A stretch of DNA of 42,818 nt from Paenibacillus sp. (lineage in GTDB: Bacteria; Bacillota; Bacilli; Paenibacillales; YIM-B00363). The DNA lies in assembly GCA_031181325.1 (NCBI GenBank), contig JAPSKX010000005.1, positions 19,301-62,118 on the forward strand, in the 5' to 3' direction. A program made the translations under genes and the position numbers. Of the stretch, positions 40,299-42,818 are shown in pieces. Under the pieces are notes generated by a model. It was not told the DNA's origin. It ran no database searches and saw only the letters and a program-made list of their open reading frames with translations. Each line of letters starts with the position of its first letter. Position 1 is the stretch's first letter.

Positions 40299-42551
40299 TC
40301 ACGCATACACTCGCACTTCCACCAGCTCCGCGTGCGGAGCGCCATTCGTTTCGAGAATGACGATGCGAAGAGCGTCCGCGGCAAGTGGCTGGTCGAACTG
40401 AAACCGGTTCGTACGGCGGCGGTTGTCGCGCACTTCGGACATGACCGTCCAAGCACCGCCTATCCGTGCCTCCAGACGGTAATGCTTTACGAGCTCGGGG
40501 ATCACGGCGAACGGCGTGCGGTGATGATGAAGATTGATAAGATCTTCGTTCACGTCGTCGTTCCATGTCACGATGATCTCGCGGGCCGCGACGGGGCCGT
40601 CCCAGCCGAGCTCAAGCCATTGATCCGCGCCTGCAACCGACCGTTCGGACGCCCACAGGTTCGGGCCGCCATACGGGCGCTTGTAGCCGCTAACCGCCTT
40701 CTGCGGCGAGTACGCCTCGGTCGTCGATAATACACGGAAGCAAAACGGACGGCGCACGAGCTTCTTCATGCTCCAGTCGACGATCGGCTGCGATGCGTCG
40801 TGATCCTCCAGCTCCGCAACGGCGTGCGGTGCCGCTCCCCTCTCGAAAGACAACACGCCCGTCAGCGGTTCGTCCGACAGATGCAGAACGACCCTCTCAT
40901 TCGCGCGAAGGATGACGAACGCATTGCAGGCGCGGCCCGGCTCCCAATCCAGACCGCTTACGGGGACCCACAAGCCTGCGCCAGCCGGCACTTCAACCTT
41001 CGCGCTCGCAACGGGCGAGCGCGGCACATAATTTTCCGCGAGACCCGTGTCCCATAGCTCCACCGTCAGCGTCGTGTCCTCCAAAGCGTCGACGAGCAGC
41101 TCAAATCCATGCAGGGATGGTTCGACCGGAAACAATATACCCGCGTCATGCGTGAGGGGATACTGCCCGCGGCTCTCCTCTACTGCGATTCTTGTGCGCG
41201 CAGACGACGCCGACACCTTCGCCTGGCGCGCCAAATCCTTCGCATCCTCGTTCGCGATCCCGATGATCGAAGCATCCTGCCGCAGCAGCGTCTGCTGAAG
41301 CGCGGCCAGCTCGTGCTCGTACAGACCGCGCGGCGTCACGCCCTTCTCCACGCATAGCGCCGCAGCCGTTCCCGCCGCTTCGCCCATCACCGCACAGGTC
41401 GCCATCACGCGCGTCGTTCCGAAGGCGACATGCGTCGCGCTTACGTTCCGTCCGGCGAACAACAGGTTCGTCACGTTCGCCGAGTAGAGCGAGCGATAGG
41501 GAATATGGTAGATGCCGTCCGCATGCATATGTTTCGAGCCGCTCTCCGTCGCGTACATGCCTTGCGGCGGATGCAGATCGATCGACCAGCCGCCGAAGGC
41601 GATCCGATCCTCGAACTGCCGCTGCTCGATAACATCGTTCTGGTTCAACACATAGTCTCCGACAAACCGACGGTACTCGCGCTTGCCGGGAATCGAACCG
41701 ACCCACTCCAGCGTCATATGATCAGCGTCGAATTGCCCTGAGTTTTTGATATAATCCCATATCCCGTAAATGACCGACCACAGCTCGTCGCGGATTCGCT
41801 CGTTGTCGTGCACGGTATCGAGCTCGCCGCCCCATTCGATCCACCAATAATGACAGCCCGAGTCTCCGCTGCGGATGACCCGCTTTATCGGAATCGGCGT
41901 CTGCGTAATATCCTTGGCGAAACTTGGCGGCACGAACGTAACCGGACGTCCCGCGTCTTTCGTATAAAAGAGCAGCGTGCTCCCAAGCGTAATGTCGTCC
42001 GCGACCTCGGGCGCCCATGCTTCGCCGTATTCGTGCGCCGCCTCGCGACCGATCCGATAGCGCGCACCCGCAAGGAATCCGATCAATCCGTCGCCGGTGC
42101 AATCGAGGAAATACGGGCTTTCGTACCGGATTCGGCGCTCGGAACCCATCATCCAACCTGTCGCCGAGCGGATCGTCCGGTTGTCCTCGCCCCCGACCGC
42201 CTCCACCTCATGAACGTCGGTATTCAGGAACAAGCGAATATTCGTCTCCGCCTTCACCGTCTCCATCACGACCAAATCCCATAGATACGGATTGCCCTCC
42301 GGATTGCGGAATTGGTTCTCCACGAACATTTCGCCCATGATGCCCGTCTCTCGAGCATATCGGTTCGTGCCATGCGCGGTCGCCCCGCACACCCAGACGC
42401 GGACCTCGCTGCTGGAATTGCCGCCGAGGACGGGGCGATTCGTAACGAGCGCGACCTTCCGGCCGAGCCTTGCCGCCGCCACCGCCGCGCATACGCCCGC
42501 CAAACCTCCGCCGACGACCGTTAGATCCGACAACACGATTTCGCTGCGCAT
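40299..42551 (-). CDS. FAD-dependent oxidoreductase with C-terminal discoidin-like domain
   Basis: A 750-residue flavoprotein. The dinucleotide motif VVGGGLAGVCAAVAAA is at residues 12-27, followed by VLGGNSSSEVRVWVCG and DCTGDGLIGFLAGARYRIG, the pattern of the FAD_oxidored group (PF12831 type). A second conserved block is RNVSATHVAFGTTRVMATCA and MGEAAGTAAALC. The last 150 residues (SVAGADQWLELGWDGP, LVKHYRLEARIGGAW, TVMSEVRDNRRRTNRF) form an F5/8-type discoidin or CBM32-like sandwich, normally a carbohydrate-binding module, although no signal peptide is seen. ATG at 42551 follows GGTGGAGAAGG. It follows a sugar permease gene by 10 nt and precedes the PL8 lyase, so it probably acts on sugars from that pathway. 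Confidence 0.9.
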   Translation of the reverse strand: MRSEIVLSDLTVVGGGLAGVCAAVAAARLGRKVALVTNRPVLGGNSSSEVRVWVCGATAHGTNRYARETGIMGEMFVENQFRNPEGNPYLWDLVVMETVKAETNIRLFLNTDVHEVEAVGGEDNRTIRSATGWMMGSERRIRYESPYFLDCTGDGLIGFLAGARYRIGREAAHEYGEAWAPEVADDITLGSTLLFYTKDAGRPVTFVPPSFAKDITQTPIPIKRVIRSGDSGCHYWWIEWGGELDTVHDNERIRDELWSVIYGIWDYIKNSGQFDADHMTLEWVGSIPGKREYRRFVGDYVLNQNDVIEQRQFEDRIAFGGWSIDLHPPQGMYATESGSKHMHADGIYHIPYRSLYSANVTNLLFAGRNVSATHVAFGTTRVMATCAVMGEAAGTAAALCVEKGVTPRGLYEHELAALQQTLLRQDASIIGIANEDAKDLARQAKVSASSARTRIAVEESRGQYPLTHDAGILFPVEPSLHGFELLVDALEDTTLTVELWDTGLAENYVPRSPVASAKVEVPAGAGLWVPVSGLDWEPGRACNAFVILRANERVVLHLSDEPLTGVLSFERGAAPHAVAELEDHDASQPIVDWSMKKLVRRPFCFRVLSTTEAYSPQKAVSGYKRPYGGPNLWASERSVAGADQWLELGWDGPVAAREIIVTWNDDVNEDLINLHHHRTPFAVIPELVKHYRLEARIGGAWTVMSEVRDNRRRTNRFQFDQPLAADALRIVILETNGAPHAELVEVRVYA

Positions 42552-42561
42552 CCTTCTCCAC

Positions 42562-42818
42562 CTACCCTTTCACCGCTGAATTGGTTAAGCCTTGAATAAT
42601 GTACCGCTGCCCGATCGCGAATACCGCAATCATCGGCAGAATGCCCGCCGACGCAGCGGCCATCATCCCGTTGTAATCAACCGTGTTCTCCAGAATAAAA
42701 TTTTGCAGACCGAGCGGAACGGTGTACAGCTCTTCGTCGATCAGGAAGACGAGGGCGTTCTCGTAATCATTCCACTGCCACGAGAAATCGATGATCGCAA
42801 GCGTCGCGAGCGCCGGCT
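42562..42818 (-). CDS. Carbohydrate ABC transporter permease, C-terminus only
   Basis: The open frame enters from the window edge and ends with TAG at 42562. Its 85 residues read as the C-terminal part of a MalG-type permease: the ALATLAIIDFSWQWNDYENA segment after the EAA loop, LVFLIDEELYTVPLGLQNFI, and the last transmembrane helix with the usual ending RYIIQGLTNSAVKG. The start and the EAA loop lie outside the window. It is the last importer gene before the FAD-oxidoreductase, 10 nt away. Confidence 0.92.
   Translation of the reverse strand, partial: PALATLAIIDFSWQWNDYENALVFLIDEELYTVPLGLQNFILENTVDYNGMMAAASAGILPMIAVFAIGQRYIIQGLTNSAVKG

Noticed and set aside
1-42818. CRISPR arrays, tRNA or rRNA genes, IS ends
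   Set aside because: No regularly spaced repeats, tRNA cloverleaf elements or transposase genes could be seen on either strand.

Overview
The window reads as chromosome of a high-GC endospore-forming Firmicute, most likely a member of the Paenibacillaceae (Paenibacillus/Cohnella type). Supporting signs are strong AGGAGG-type ribosome binding sites, the sporulation trio PrkA-YhbH-SpoVR, Lpl-type sugar ABC importers with a membrane-bound AraC-like regulator, an S-layer-anchored (SLH) polysaccharide lyase, YezD beside a sulfate importer, and CcpA-like cre boxes. I see no rRNA, tRNA, CRISPR array, prophage or intact insertion sequence. Genes are assigned from motifs and domain patterns read by eye; no database search was possible.

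Layout. 0-4.6 kb (minus): an oligosaccharide ABC importer operon (binding lipoprotein, two permeases, then a membrane AraC-like regulator cut by the window edge) with a cre-like box upstream. 4.9-5.6 kb (plus): a secreted NPP1/NLP necrosis-inducing-like protein. 5.7-7.4 kb: an SDR oxidoreductase, a MerR/GyrI gene broken by an internal deletion, and a decayed scrap of a yhbH-spoVR junction. 7.4-9.1 kb (plus): ArsR, SRPBCC and RibD-C/DHFR-like genes in a row. 9.2-11.8 kb (plus): intact yhbH-spoVR. 11.8-14 kb (minus): a small secreted protein, an NADPH-dependent FMN reductase with a clear promoter and operator, and cueP. 14.1-16.4 kb (plus): Mn-catalase, L,D-transpeptidase, and a very small protein resembling the homing-endonuclease-associated repeat. 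16.5-19 kb (minus): an amino-acid ABC importer with an ARG-box-like palindrome in its leader. 19.1-22.7 kb: a small coiled-coil protein, prkA (minus) and a DUF2161 PD-(D/E)XK protein (plus). 22.8-27.1 kb: a long inverted repeat, a small hypothetical protein, a thioredoxin-reductase-like flavoprotein, a TauE/SafE exporter, a 34-residue membrane peptide, an AraC fossil, a Uma2 nuclease-like protein and an MmcQ/YjbR protein. 27.4-33.1 kb: cysteine dioxygenase (plus), then the sulfate importer operon (minus; sbp, alpha/beta hydrolase, yezD, cysT, cysW, cysA) with promoter and palindromic operator. 33.3-35.1 kb: an AraC regulator divergent from a phytanoyl-CoA-dioxygenase-like enzyme. 35.2-42.8 kb (minus): the end of a sugar-permease gene, an FAD-dependent oxidoreductase with a C-terminal discoidin-like domain, a large PL8 lyase with CBM, Ig-like, FN3 and SLH modules, and a fossil of a second FAD-oxidoreductase right after the lyase stop.

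How it fits together. Both ends of the window are carbon-scavenging loci (importers, surface lyase, cre boxes). Sulfur handling clusters at 23-33 kb: sulfate import, cysteine dioxygenase (produces cysteine sulfinate), and a possible sulfite/organosulfonate exporter. The spore-associated PrkA, YhbH and SpoVR occur together but in two separate loci. A recurring feature is gene fossils: MerR/GyrI, a yhbH-spoVR scrap, AraC and an FAD-oxidoreductase fragment, each with internal deletions or frameshifts. I did not find a convincing new multi-gene system; the most unusual items are the fossils, the hydrolase inside the sulfate operon, the NLP gene, the long inverted repeat and the domain fusions.
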